A DNA stretch of 5,032 nucleotides from an uncultured Acidobacteriota bacterium (GTDB lineage Bacteria; Acidobacteriota; Vicinamibacteria; Vicinamibacterales; UBA8438). Each line of letters starts with the position of its first letter. Within the stretch, counting starts at the first letter, position 1. Positions 1 to 5,032 of this stretch are shown here, in pieces. Location: positions 1 to 5,032 of the forward strand of contig CALBET010000278.1 in assembly GCA_937888665.1 (NCBI GenBank), written 5' to 3'. The position numbers and the translations under genes are program-made. A model generated the notes under the pieces. The model ran no database searches and was not told the DNA's origin. It saw only the letters and a list, made by a program, of their open reading frames with translations.

Positions 1-1227
1 CAGCCGCCGGCCAAACCCGCCCCCCAGCAGCGTCGTATGCACCACGACGTGCTCGCGAGCGAGACCCAGCAGCGCCGCAACCTCCTCGCGCGCCACACCC
101 GGGGCCTGGGTCGGCGCCCACACTTCACACCGGTCGCCATCGACATGCGCAGTGCAGTTCTGCGGCTCCATCGGCGCGTGCGCGAGGTGAGGCACGTCGT
201 AGACTGCCTCCAGGTAGTCGCCCGATGCGGCGGCCAGCACCGCGTCGGCGTCGCCGTCGTCTCGCACGACCTTGCCGGGCTCAGCCGTGAGCCGACGCAG
301 CTCTTCCGACATCGTGGCGGTATCGAGTGTGGGGCGTCCCCCTTCCCACTCTACGGTCACATCGGCCGCCGCCGCCCGCGCCTGCCAGTATCTGTCCGCG
401 ACCACGGCGACCCCGCCGGGCATGCTGAGCACCTGCCGGACCCCGGGACGAGTCGTAGCTTCCCCTACCTCGAAGGAGGCCACCGTGGCACCGTGCACCG
501 GTGGTCGGATGAGAACCGCGTTGAGAAGACCGGGACGCACCACGTCGATGCCGAACACGCCCGACCCATCGACCTTCATCGGCGCATCGATGCGGTCGAC
601 GGCCGTACCAATGACTGTGTGCTCCTCTGCTGCCTTCAACGTGGGGTCGGGGATGGGCTGGTGCGCCGCCTGCCGGGTCAGCGCGCCGTAGGTGTGACTG
701 CGGCCACTCGGGACGTGCTGGATGGTCCCATTCGTCGCGACACACTCCGACAGCGGCACGCCCCACGCCTCGGCGGCCGCCCCGCGCAACATCTCGCGCG
801 CCACGGCGCCGGCCTGTCGCAGCACGCCCCACGAGGTGCGCACGCTCGAGCTGCCACCCGTGATCTGCAGACCGAACTCCGGATGGTCATAGCGGCGATC
901 CGCCACTGCGAGCTCGACTTCGATCACGGTCGGGTCCACCTCGAGTTCTTCGGCAATCAACATCGGATGCGACGTCATCGTGCCCTGCCCCATCTCCACG
1001 CGGTCCAGCGTGAAGACGATGCGATTGTCGGGATGGATCACCAACCACGCATTGGGACGGAATTCACCCGTCGCGTCAGCCGTCGCACGCATGTCGCGCC
1101 GGCGGCGGTATCGACCGACCACGGGCCCAACCACGAAGGCCAGCGCCAACGCGCCACCACCAGCCGCCGAGACCGTGAGGAAGCGGCGACGTGTCAGGCG
1201 AGGACGCGGCGAAGCGGGCTTCGTCAC
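1..1227 (-). CDS. Molybdopterin-binding large subunit of an IorB-like molybdenum hydroxylase (partial, 3' end missing)
   Basis: Large catalytic subunit of a xanthine dehydrogenase-family molybdenum hydroxylase, closest in pattern to isoquinoline 1-oxidoreductase beta subunits. This family hydroxylates N-heterocycles or oxidises aldehydes at a molybdenum-pterin centre. The frame is open from a GTG at 1227 to the window edge (409 codons), so the C-terminal part is missing; relatives are about 700-750 residues. Residues 12-18 (TRRRFLT) form a twin-arginine Tat motif, followed by a hydrophobic stretch at about 19-33, so the folded enzyme is probably exported to the periplasm or membrane-anchored. 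Family motifs visible are EMGQGTMTSHPML (78-90), TGGSSSVRTSW (123-133), APMEPQNCTAH (351-361) and the glycine-rich GGGFGRR (402-408). The GTG overlaps the stop of the small-subunit gene (GTGA), indicating translational coupling; a G-run at 1232-1237 may serve as ribosome binding site. The substrate cannot be told from the sequence. Confidence 0.9.
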   Translation of the reverse strand, partial: MTKPASPRPRLTRRRFLTVSAAGGGALALAFVVGPVVGRYRRRRDMRATADATGEFRPNAWLVIHPDNRIVFTLDRVEMGQGTMTSHPMLIAEELEVDPTVIEVELAVADRRYDHPEFGLQITGGSSSVRTSWGVLRQAGAVAREMLRGAAAEAWGVPLSECVATNGTIQHVPSGRSHTYGALTRQAAHQPIPDPTLKAAEEHTVIGTAVDRIDAPMKVDGSGVFGIDVVRPGLLNAVLIRPPVHGATVASFEVGEATTRPGVRQVLSMPGGVAVVADRYWQARAAAADVTVEWEGGRPTLDTATMSEELRRLTAEPGKVVRDDGDADAVLAAASGDYLEAVYDVPHLAHAPMEPQNCTAHVDGDRCEVWAPTQAPGVAREEVAALLGLAREHVVVHTTLLGGGFGRRL

Positions 1228-1700
1228 GAGCGCCCCCCGCGCAGCTCGGCGGCAGCACGATGAATCGCCAGCCGTATGCGCTGATAGGTCCCGCACCGAC
1301 AGATATTGCCGGTCATCGCCGCGTCAATGTCCGCGTCGGTCGGCGAGGGATTGGCGGCCAGCAGCGCCGCCGCCGACATCAACTGGCCCGACTGGCAGTA
1401 GCCGCACTGTGGCACGTTCTCCGCCAGCCAGGCGCGCTGCAACGGGTGCGATCGGTCCGGACTCAACGACTCGATGGTGTGGACCGCGCGCCCCTCGACG
1501 GTGCGAAGCGGCGTGACACAGGAGCGAATCGCGCGCCCGTCCAGATGCACCGTACACGCGCCGCAGAGCGAGCGCCCGCACCCAAATTTCGTCCCAGTCA
1601 GTCCCGCGATTTCGCGAATCGCCCAGAGGAGCGGCGTCTCTCCACCGGCGTCGTCTTCGAGCGTGATCGGTTGGTCGTTGAGGCGAAAAGTGGTGGCCAT
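1224..1700 (-). CDS. [2Fe-2S] small subunit of the molybdenum hydroxylase (IorA-like)
   Basis: Electron-transfer subunit of 158 residues, the usual length for IorA/CoxS/YagT-type proteins. It carries two iron-sulfur clusters that move electrons from the molybdenum centre to an acceptor. The N-terminal plant-ferredoxin-like domain shows CGRSLCGAC with a distal cysteine (C41, C46, C49, C61). The C-terminal four-helix domain shows CGYC and CRC (C99, C102, C134, C136). All eight ligands are present. The start at 1700 is preferred because GAGAGG lies 9 nt upstream. An ATG at 1709 is in frame but sits directly against that site, and the frame extends to 1823 without family-like sequence. There is no signal peptide of its own, so it is probably co-exported with the Tat-bearing large subunit whose start overlaps its stop. 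No FAD domain is present, matching the cytochrome-reducing IorAB type rather than FAD-containing xanthine dehydrogenase. Confidence 0.95.
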   Translation of the reverse strand: MATTFRLNDQPITLEDDAGGETPLLWAIREIAGLTGTKFGCGRSLCGACTVHLDGRAIRSCVTPLRTVEGRAVHTIESLSPDRSHPLQRAWLAENVPQCGYCQSGQLMSAAALLAANPSPTDADIDAAMTGNICRCGTYQRIRLAIHRAAAELRGGRS

Positions 1701-1709
1701 CGTGGGCAT

Positions 1710-1715
1710 CCTCTC
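1710..1715 (-). promoter_or_regulatory. Ribosome binding site of the [2Fe-2S] subunit gene
   Basis: GAGAGG on the minus strand lies 9 nt before the ATG at 1700 and directly next to the in-frame ATG at 1709. The spacing decides for the 1700 start. Confidence 0.6.
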
Positions 1716-1736
1716 GCTCGATTTGGAAACGGGACC

Positions 1737-1765
1737 ACGATACCATCCGACCATGAGGGAGTCAC
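1737..1765 (-). promoter_or_regulatory. Candidate sigma70-type promoter for the molybdenum hydroxylase operon
   Basis: On the minus strand, GTGACT (1765-1760) and TATCGT (1742-1737) are separated by 17 bp. Each matches the -35 or -10 consensus at 4 of 6 positions. Transcription would begin near 1730, giving a leader of about 30 nt before the ATG at 1700. The location in the divergent gap is sensible, but matches of this quality occur by chance. Confidence 0.3.
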
Positions 1766-1828
1766 GTCGCCGACCCGCGCAGTGAGGAACCAAGCCAGAC
1801 GCCGCTCCCATGTCCTTGCTCAAGCCCC

Positions 1829-1833
1829 AGGAG
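1829..1833 (+). promoter_or_regulatory. Ribosome binding site of the cupin gene
   Basis: AGGAG lies 8 nt before the ATG at 1842, the best Shine-Dalgarno match in the window. It fixes the start of the cupin gene, although the reading frame is open much further upstream. Confidence 0.7.
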
Positions 1834-1841
1834 ACCCGACG

Positions 1842-2342
1842 ATGCGCGCATCAAGACTTGCACTCCTTGCCCTGCTGCTGACCGCTCCGGCCACCGCGCA
1901 GGAGGCGCCCGAGGCGACGGACGTCACTGCGGCTACCATTCGAACGTTCATCGACGCGCTGCCCCGAGACCGCGTCAGTGATCGCCCCATCCGAGTCGTC
2001 GACGTGACTGGCGACTACCGGGTGGGCGTGTTCGGCGTCTTCCGGCCAGAGTCCCTGGCCGGCGGCGCGAACAAGCACGAGGTCAACACCACCGAGATCT
2101 ACTACATGCTGAAGGGCGCCGCCACCCTGGTCACAGGAGGGACCATGCTCCCCCCAGGCCCCCCGATTCCCGGCACCTCGGCCCGAAGCCCCGGTATCGA
2201 GGGCGGCGTCTCCCGGCGTCTCACCGAGGGTGACGTCGTCATTATTCCGGGCCACACCCCGCACTGGTGGAGCAACCTGGAATCCGACATCGAATACCTG
2301 ATCATCCGACCGGACCCGGACAACCGTCTACCGCTCAAGTAG
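1842..2342 (+). CDS. Secreted single-domain cupin protein
   Basis: A 166-residue protein with a Sec signal peptide: MRASR followed by a hydrophobic run, with likely cleavage after ATA at residue 19. The rest is one cupin beta-barrel. Motif 1 is KHEVNTTEIYYMLKG (78-92), supplying H79 and E85; the second histidine of the usual HxH is replaced by V81. Motif 2 is GDVVIIPGHTPHWWSN (130-145), supplying H141, with H138 where the consensus usually has glycine. A proline- and glycine-rich insertion (about 99-123) separates the motifs. A mononuclear metal site is likely but its ligand set is altered. Cupins cover enzymes, isomerases and binding proteins, so no reaction can be assigned. The gene is divergent from the molybdenum hydroxylase operon and upstream of the repeat cluster. 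The start is fixed by AGGAG 8 nt upstream and by the signal peptide. Confidence 0.9.
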   Translation: MRASRLALLALLLTAPATAQEAPEATDVTAATIRTFIDALPRDRVSDRPIRVVDVTGDYRVGVFGVFRPESLAGGANKHEVNTTEIYYMLKGAATLVTGGTMLPPGPPIPGTSARSPGIEGGVSRRLTEGDVVIIPGHTPHWWSNLESDIEYLIIRPDPDNRLPLK

Positions 2343-2446
2343 AGGCCTCGCGGCGACATAACAGTGCGCGCGGGCGGAAGTCCTGTGCTCGCCCAGGAAC
2401 CACTCGCCTCGCGCCCATCCAGGGTTGCTGCGGCTTCTTGGGCGAC
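2343..2446 (+). other. Gene-free spacer after the cupin gene, no recognisable element
   Basis: This is the first part of a 435-bp stretch without a gene (2343-2777). I see no convincing reading frame, terminator with a T-run, or RNA gene here. The palindrome cluster begins directly after it. Confidence 0.5.
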
Positions 2447-2466
2447 CGCACGGCTAAAGCCGTGCG
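2447..2466. repeat. Palindrome CGCACGGC-TAAA-GCCGTGCG
   Basis: A perfect 8-bp stem with a TAAA loop; the outer loop bases T and A could add a ninth pair. It heads the palindrome cluster and differs in sequence from the units that follow. It could act as a separate REP-like repeat. Confidence 0.65.
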
Positions 2467-2479
2467 CCACGGCGACCGG

Positions 2480-2549
2480 GGGTCCGGGGCGCAGCCCCGA
2501 TAGCGGGTTCGGGGCGCAGCCCCGATAGCGGGTCCGGGGCGCAGCCCCG
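2480..2549. repeat. Three tandem copies of a palindromic 20-bp unit with 25-bp period
   Basis: The unit GGGTYCGGGGCGCAGCCCCG occurs at 2480-2499, 2505-2524 and 2530-2549, with Y = C, T, C. Each contains the perfect stem CGGGGC/GCCCCG around a GCA loop. Copies 1 and 2 are followed by the same 5-bp linker, ATAGC, so the starts are exactly 25 bp apart. After copy 3 the sequence changes to TCTGAGC. Confidence 0.9.
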
Positions 2550-2557
2550 TCTGAGCA

Positions 2558-2574
2558 GGGCGGCCCAGCCGCCC
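2558..2574. repeat. Hairpin GGGCGGC-CCA-GCCGCCC
   Basis: A perfect 7-bp inverted repeat with a 3-nt loop, lying between the tandem units and the next hairpin. It is part of the palindrome cluster. Confidence 0.6.
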
Positions 2575-2575
2575 C

Positions 2576-2597
2576 GGGCGCGCGACAATGCGCGCCC
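2576..2597. repeat. Hairpin GGGCGCGC-GACAAT-GCGCGCCC
   Basis: A perfect 8-bp inverted repeat with a 6-nt loop, starting 1 nt after the previous hairpin. Such close packing suggests a serially folded element rather than isolated chance palindromes. Confidence 0.6.
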
Positions 2598-2645
2598 CGC
2601 GGCCACGGAGTGGGGCACTCGGGGCCCCCGCGTAGCGGCCGCGTG

Positions 2646-2665
2646 GGGTTCGGGGCGCAGCCCCG
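2646..2665. repeat. Fourth, detached copy of the 20-bp palindromic unit
   Basis: Identical to the tandem unit with Y = T, located 96 bp after copy 3. Like copy 3 it is followed by TCT. Copies 3 and 4 therefore bracket the inner hairpins as direct repeats. Confidence 0.85.
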
Positions 2666-2674
2666 TCTAATAGA

Positions 2675-2680
2675 TTGACA
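2675..2680 (+). promoter_or_regulatory. Possible -35 element upstream of the cytochrome gene
   Basis: TTGACA is a perfect -35 hexamer just after the repeat cluster. The hexamer 17 bp downstream, CAGACT (2698-2703), matches the -10 consensus at only 3 of 6 positions, so the promoter is weakly supported. It is the only promoter-like site I see for the cytochrome-dehydrogenase pair. Confidence 0.25.
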
Positions 2681-2695
2681 AGGTGTACTGATACC

Positions 2696-2706
2696 GACAG
2701 ACTGTC
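2696..2706. promoter_or_regulatory. Short perfect palindrome GACAGACTGTC, possible operator
   Basis: A 5-bp inverted repeat around a central A, overlapping the expected -10 region of the TTGACA site and 71 bp before the cytochrome start. The position suits a regulator site, but so short a palindrome may be chance. Confidence 0.2.
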
Positions 2707-2777
2707 TAACTCCTAGTGGCATGCCGGTTCCCGCCTCGTCTGGGCACCGCCTGCTACGTATCCGGAACGGCCTGCTG

Positions 2778-3596
2778 ATGCGTATCTTTATCCAACGACA
2801 ACGAATTCGCGCTCGACGCTCAACCCTCGGCGGGTCCGCCGTCGTGCTCGCCCTGCTCTTGACGATCGGCGCCCCGGGGGCCGCGGCCCAGGACCACGCC
2901 GGCCAGTACGAACAGGCCAACATCGAGTTCGGCGCGCGGCTCTACAGTGCAAACTGCGTCCGGTGTCATGGGGAAGGCGGCGCCGAAATTGCTGGTGTCG
3001 ACCTCAGCAGCGGCACCTTCGCCAGGGCCGAGTCAGACCCCGAATTGATGCAGCTGATCCGCAGGGGTATTCAGGGGACGGCGATGCCACCGAACGATTT
3101 TTCTCGGACCGAGTTGACCGGCATCGTCTCCTACCTCCGGACCATGCGCGACGTCGACCTGAGCGCGGTCACGCTCGGTGACGAAACGCGGGGGCGGGGC
3201 CTGTTTGCCGGCACAGGCGCCTGCGCCTCGTGTCACCGGGTGCGCGGCGAGGGTCCGCGCACCGCGCCTGATCTGACGGACATCGGCGCGGTGCGGACGG
3301 CAGCCGACCTGCAGGCGTCGTTGCTGGACCCGACCGGTTCGATGCTGCCCGTCAACCGCCCGGTGCGCGCGGTGCTGGCCGACGGCACCGTGCTCAACGG
3401 ACGTCGACTCAACGAAGACACCTACACGATTCAACTCATCGACGACAACGAGCGGCTGCGGTCGCTCGATAAAGCTGATTTGCGCGAACTGGCGGCGGCG
3501 ACGACGTCGCCGATGCCACCGGCAACCGACGTGCTCGACGAGCAGGGGGTGGCCGACGTGCTCGCCTATCTGCTCTCACTCAAGGGTCTGGACTGA
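2778..3596 (+). CDS. Periplasmic diheme cytochrome c (class I heme domain plus putative heme-binding C-terminal domain)
   Basis: A 272-residue exported electron carrier. The chosen ATG gives a basic n-region, a hydrophobic run at about 20-32 and likely cleavage after GAAA at residue 37; GGAACGG lies 7 nt upstream. An in-frame ATG at 2721 would add 19 residues before the signal peptide and is less likely. Domain 1 (about 40-125) has CVRCH (C60, C63, H64) and the probable axial M103 in GTAMPPND. Domain 2 (about 133-272) has CASCH (C149, C152, H153), GEGPRTAPDLTDIG, a DG-x-x-x-x-G strand region and SPMPP with probable axial M246, ending in DVLAYLLSLKG. This layout matches the planctomycete/acidobacterial putative heme-binding domain family. 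It lies 82 bp upstream of the PQQ dehydrogenase on the same strand, so it is the probable electron acceptor of that enzyme. A link to the cytochrome-reducing molybdenum hydroxylase is possible but speculative. Confidence 0.92.
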   Translation: MRIFIQRQRIRARRSTLGGSAVVLALLLTIGAPGAAAQDHAGQYEQANIEFGARLYSANCVRCHGEGGAEIAGVDLSSGTFARAESDPELMQLIRRGIQGTAMPPNDFSRTELTGIVSYLRTMRDVDLSAVTLGDETRGRGLFAGTGACASCHRVRGEGPRTAPDLTDIGAVRTAADLQASLLDPTGSMLPVNRPVRAVLADGTVLNGRRLNEDTYTIQLIDDNERLRSLDKADLRELAAATTSPMPPATDVLDEQGVADVLAYLLSLKGLD

Positions 3597-3678
3597 CGGC
3601 ACCGTCTCCACCCGCATTCGTGCCCTGTCCTTCGCACCAGCCGTGACTTTTTCGACCAGCGTGACAAGCGTGGCCACC

Positions 3679-5032
3679 ATGACCAGCATGATCAGCACAA
3701 CCAGACTGCCCCTCATTGCCTTGATGCTCGTCTCGCTGCTCCCGACCGGAGCCGCGGCGCAGGTCACGTTCGAACGCCTGCTCAACGCCGACGAGGAACC
3801 GGAGAACTGGCTGACCTATTCCGGTTCGTACTCGAGCAACCGTCACACCAAACTCGATCAGATCACTCCCGAGAACGTCGAGAATCTCGAGTTGTCGTGG
3901 GTGTTCCAGGCTGGCTCGCTCGAACCGTTCCAGGCCACGCCGCTGGTCGTCGACGGCGTCATGTATCTGACAGAGCCGGTCAATAACGTGGTGGCGCTCG
4001 ACGCCAAACGTGGGAGCGTATTCTGGAAGTACGAATACACCCCCTCGTCCGACTCACGGCCCTGCTGCGGGGCCGTCAACCGCGGGCTGGCGATTCTGGA
4101 CAACACGCTGTTTCTGGCGACGCTCGACGGGAACCTCATTGCCCTGGACGCCATCGCGGGCAAGCCGCTGTGGCAGACCACGGTGGCCGACCCGACCGAG
4201 GGCTATGCGTTGACACTGGCACCGCTCGTCATCAAGGACAAGGTCATGGTCGGCGTGGCGGGCGGCGAGTACGGCATCCGGGGCTACATCGACGCCTACG
4301 ACGCGAAGACCGGTGAGTTGGCGTGGCGGTTCCACACCATTCCCGGTCCGGGCGAGCCGGGGCACGAGACCTGGGAGAACGACGCCTGGAAAACCGGGGG
4401 CGCGTCGGCCTGGCTCACCGGCTCGTATGACCCTGACCTCGACCTGACCTACTGGGGCATCGGCAACCCGGGGCCGGACCTGAACCCTGCCCAGCGCCCC
4501 GGCGACAACCTGTATTCGGACTCCGTGGTGGCATTGGACCCCGACACGGGCGAGCTCAAGTGGTACTTCCAGTTCACTCCGAACGATCCCTATGACTACG
4601 ACTCGGTCCAGATCCCGGTCCTGATCGACTTCCCGGACGGCAACGGCGGCAGCCAAAAACTGATGCTCTGGGGCAACCGGAACGGCTTCTTCTACGTGCT
4701 CGACCGCGAGAGCGGTCAGTTCCTGAGCGGCACCAACTACGTACCGGTGAACTGGGCCAGCGGGCTCGACGACTTCGGCCGCCCGGTGCAGACCCCGCAG
4801 CCGCCTGGCGCCACCACGTTCCCCGGCATTCAGGGCGGCACCAACTGGTACTCACCCTCCTACAGCCCGGAGACCGGTCTGTTCTATGTATCCGCATGGG
4901 AGGCGTACGGGTCGAACTTCGAGCCCCTCGAGCAGGAACACCAGCCAGGTCGGGTGTTTCTCGGGGGCCGCCCCGCCAACCCGTTCGGCGCCGGGGCCAA
5001 CGTGCCGGGGCTCCGGCGTGGCCACATCAACA
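3679..5032 (+). CDS. PQQ-dependent alcohol dehydrogenase, methanol/ethanol family, lanthanide-type signature (partial, 3' end missing)
   Basis: Periplasmic quinoprotein that oxidises alcohols and passes electrons to a c-type cytochrome; 451 residues are visible and the frame is open at the window edge. A Sec signal ends near GAAA (27), followed by a beta-propeller with repeated tryptophan-docking motifs such as ALDAKRGSVFW, YDAKTGELAW and ALDPDTGELKW. The vicinal cysteines C129-C130 in RPCCGAVNRG match the disulfide over PQQ. By family alignment, E197 (GGEYGIRG) and N263 (WGIGNPGP) are metal ligands, D306 the catalytic base, D308 the extra lanthanide ligand, W245 the residue beneath PQQ and R334 (NRNGFFY) a PQQ contact. 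The start is uncertain: ATG at 3679 or 3688, or GTG at 3643, 3661 or 3670, none with a good ribosome binding site. Whether a C-terminal cytochrome domain is fused cannot be seen. The upstream cytochrome gene is the likely partner. Confidence 0.93.
   Translation, partial: MTSMISTTRLPLIALMLVSLLPTGAAAQVTFERLLNADEEPENWLTYSGSYSSNRHTKLDQITPENVENLELSWVFQAGSLEPFQATPLVVDGVMYLTEPVNNVVALDAKRGSVFWKYEYTPSSDSRPCCGAVNRGLAILDNTLFLATLDGNLIALDAIAGKPLWQTTVADPTEGYALTLAPLVIKDKVMVGVAGGEYGIRGYIDAYDAKTGELAWRFHTIPGPGEPGHETWENDAWKTGGASAWLTGSYDPDLDLTYWGIGNPGPDLNPAQRPGDNLYSDSVVALDPDTGELKWYFQFTPNDPYDYDSVQIPVLIDFPDGNGGSQKLMLWGNRNGFFYVLDRESGQFLSGTNYVPVNWASGLDDFGRPVQTPQPPGATTFPGIQGGTNWYSPSYSPETGLFYVSAWEAYGSNFEPLEQEHQPGRVFLGGRPANPFGAGANVPGLRRGHIN

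Larger units (their letters stand above)
2447..2665. repeat. Composite cluster of GC-rich palindromes (REP/MITE-like intergenic element)
   Basis: About 220 bp made almost entirely of inverted repeats in series: a TAAA-loop hairpin (2447-2466), three direct palindromic repeats in 25-bp register (2480-2549), a hairpin with a CCA loop (2558-2574), an 8-bp hairpin (2576-2597), a broad structure closed by CGCGGCC/GGCCGCG (2598-2643) that holds a GAGTG/CACTC hairpin (2608-2620), and a fourth copy of the palindromic unit (2646-2665). No T-run follows any stem, so classical rho-independent terminators are not supported. The layout resembles REP-type or miniature mobile repeats found between genes; a structured RNA is an alternative. 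Confidence 0.75.

Noticed and set aside
37..1263. Long plus-strand open frame of 408 codons
   Set aside because: It lies antisense to the molybdenum hydroxylase large subunit, which has clear family motifs. The encoded protein is Arg/His-rich and resembles no family, as expected for an antisense frame in GC-rich DNA.
1701..1823. N-terminal extension of the [2Fe-2S] subunit to an ATG at 1823
   Set aside because: The added residues do not resemble the family, whose proteins begin close to the MATTFRLN segment, and the good ribosome binding site lies at 1710-1715.
2267..2503. Plus-strand open frame of 78 codons after the cupin
   Set aside because: It overlaps the cupin 3' end out of frame, runs into the repeats, has no ribosome binding site and no family-like sequence.
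2480..2549. CRISPR array
   Set aside because: There are only three regular copies, the linkers are 5 bp and identical rather than unique spacers of about 30 bp, and no cas gene is visible.
2558..2597. Rho-independent terminator of the cupin gene
   Set aside because: The stems are strong but none is followed by a run of T, and they lie more than 200 bp after the stop codon.
2102..2923. Minus-strand open frame of 273 codons across the repeats
   Set aside because: It spans the cupin 3' end, the palindrome cluster and the cytochrome signal peptide. Its protein is low-complexity Arg/Pro/Gly sequence with no recognisable domain.
4054..4656. Minus-strand open frame of 200 codons
   Set aside because: It is antisense to the PQQ dehydrogenase, whose cofactor and catalytic motifs are intact in this interval.

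Overview
The window is GC-rich and reads as a chromosomal fragment from a Gram-negative (diderm) bacterium. All five protein-coding genes seem to be exported or to belong to exported complexes. Secreted cupins, diheme cytochromes with a planctomycete/acidobacterial-type C-terminal heme domain, several PQQ dehydrogenases and short GC-rich palindromic repeats together suggest an Acidobacteriota-like (perhaps Vicinamibacteria) or similar soil lineage. That placement comes from gene content and general familiarity and is tentative.

Left part, minus strand (1-1700): a two-gene operon for a molybdenum hydroxylase of the isoquinoline 1-oxidoreductase / xanthine dehydrogenase family. The small [2Fe-2S] subunit (1224-1700) comes first. 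Its stop overlaps by four bases (GTGA) the GTG start of the molybdopterin-binding large subunit, which begins with a twin-arginine signal and runs off the left edge with 409 residues visible. The small subunit has no FAD-binding region and no FAD-subunit gene is visible, which fits an enzyme that passes electrons to cytochromes.

Middle, plus strand (1842-2342): a small secreted cupin, divergent from the operon across a 141-bp gap that carries a candidate minus-strand promoter. It is followed by a 435-bp gene-free stretch (2343-2777). Positions 2447-2665 of that stretch are a dense cluster of palindromes, including four copies of a 20-bp unit, three of them in exact 25-bp register.

Right part, plus strand (2778-5032): a periplasmic diheme cytochrome c, then a PQQ-dependent methanol/ethanol-type alcohol dehydrogenase that runs off the right edge with 451 residues visible. 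The dehydrogenase carries the Asp-Tyr-Asp signature of lanthanide-using enzymes.

Taken together, the window may encode periplasmic oxidation of alcohols (PQQ enzyme) and of aldehydes or N-heterocycles (molybdenum enzyme), with a c-type cytochrome as electron acceptor. The individual family calls are strong; the joint pathway is inference. Both flanking genes are cut by the window edges.
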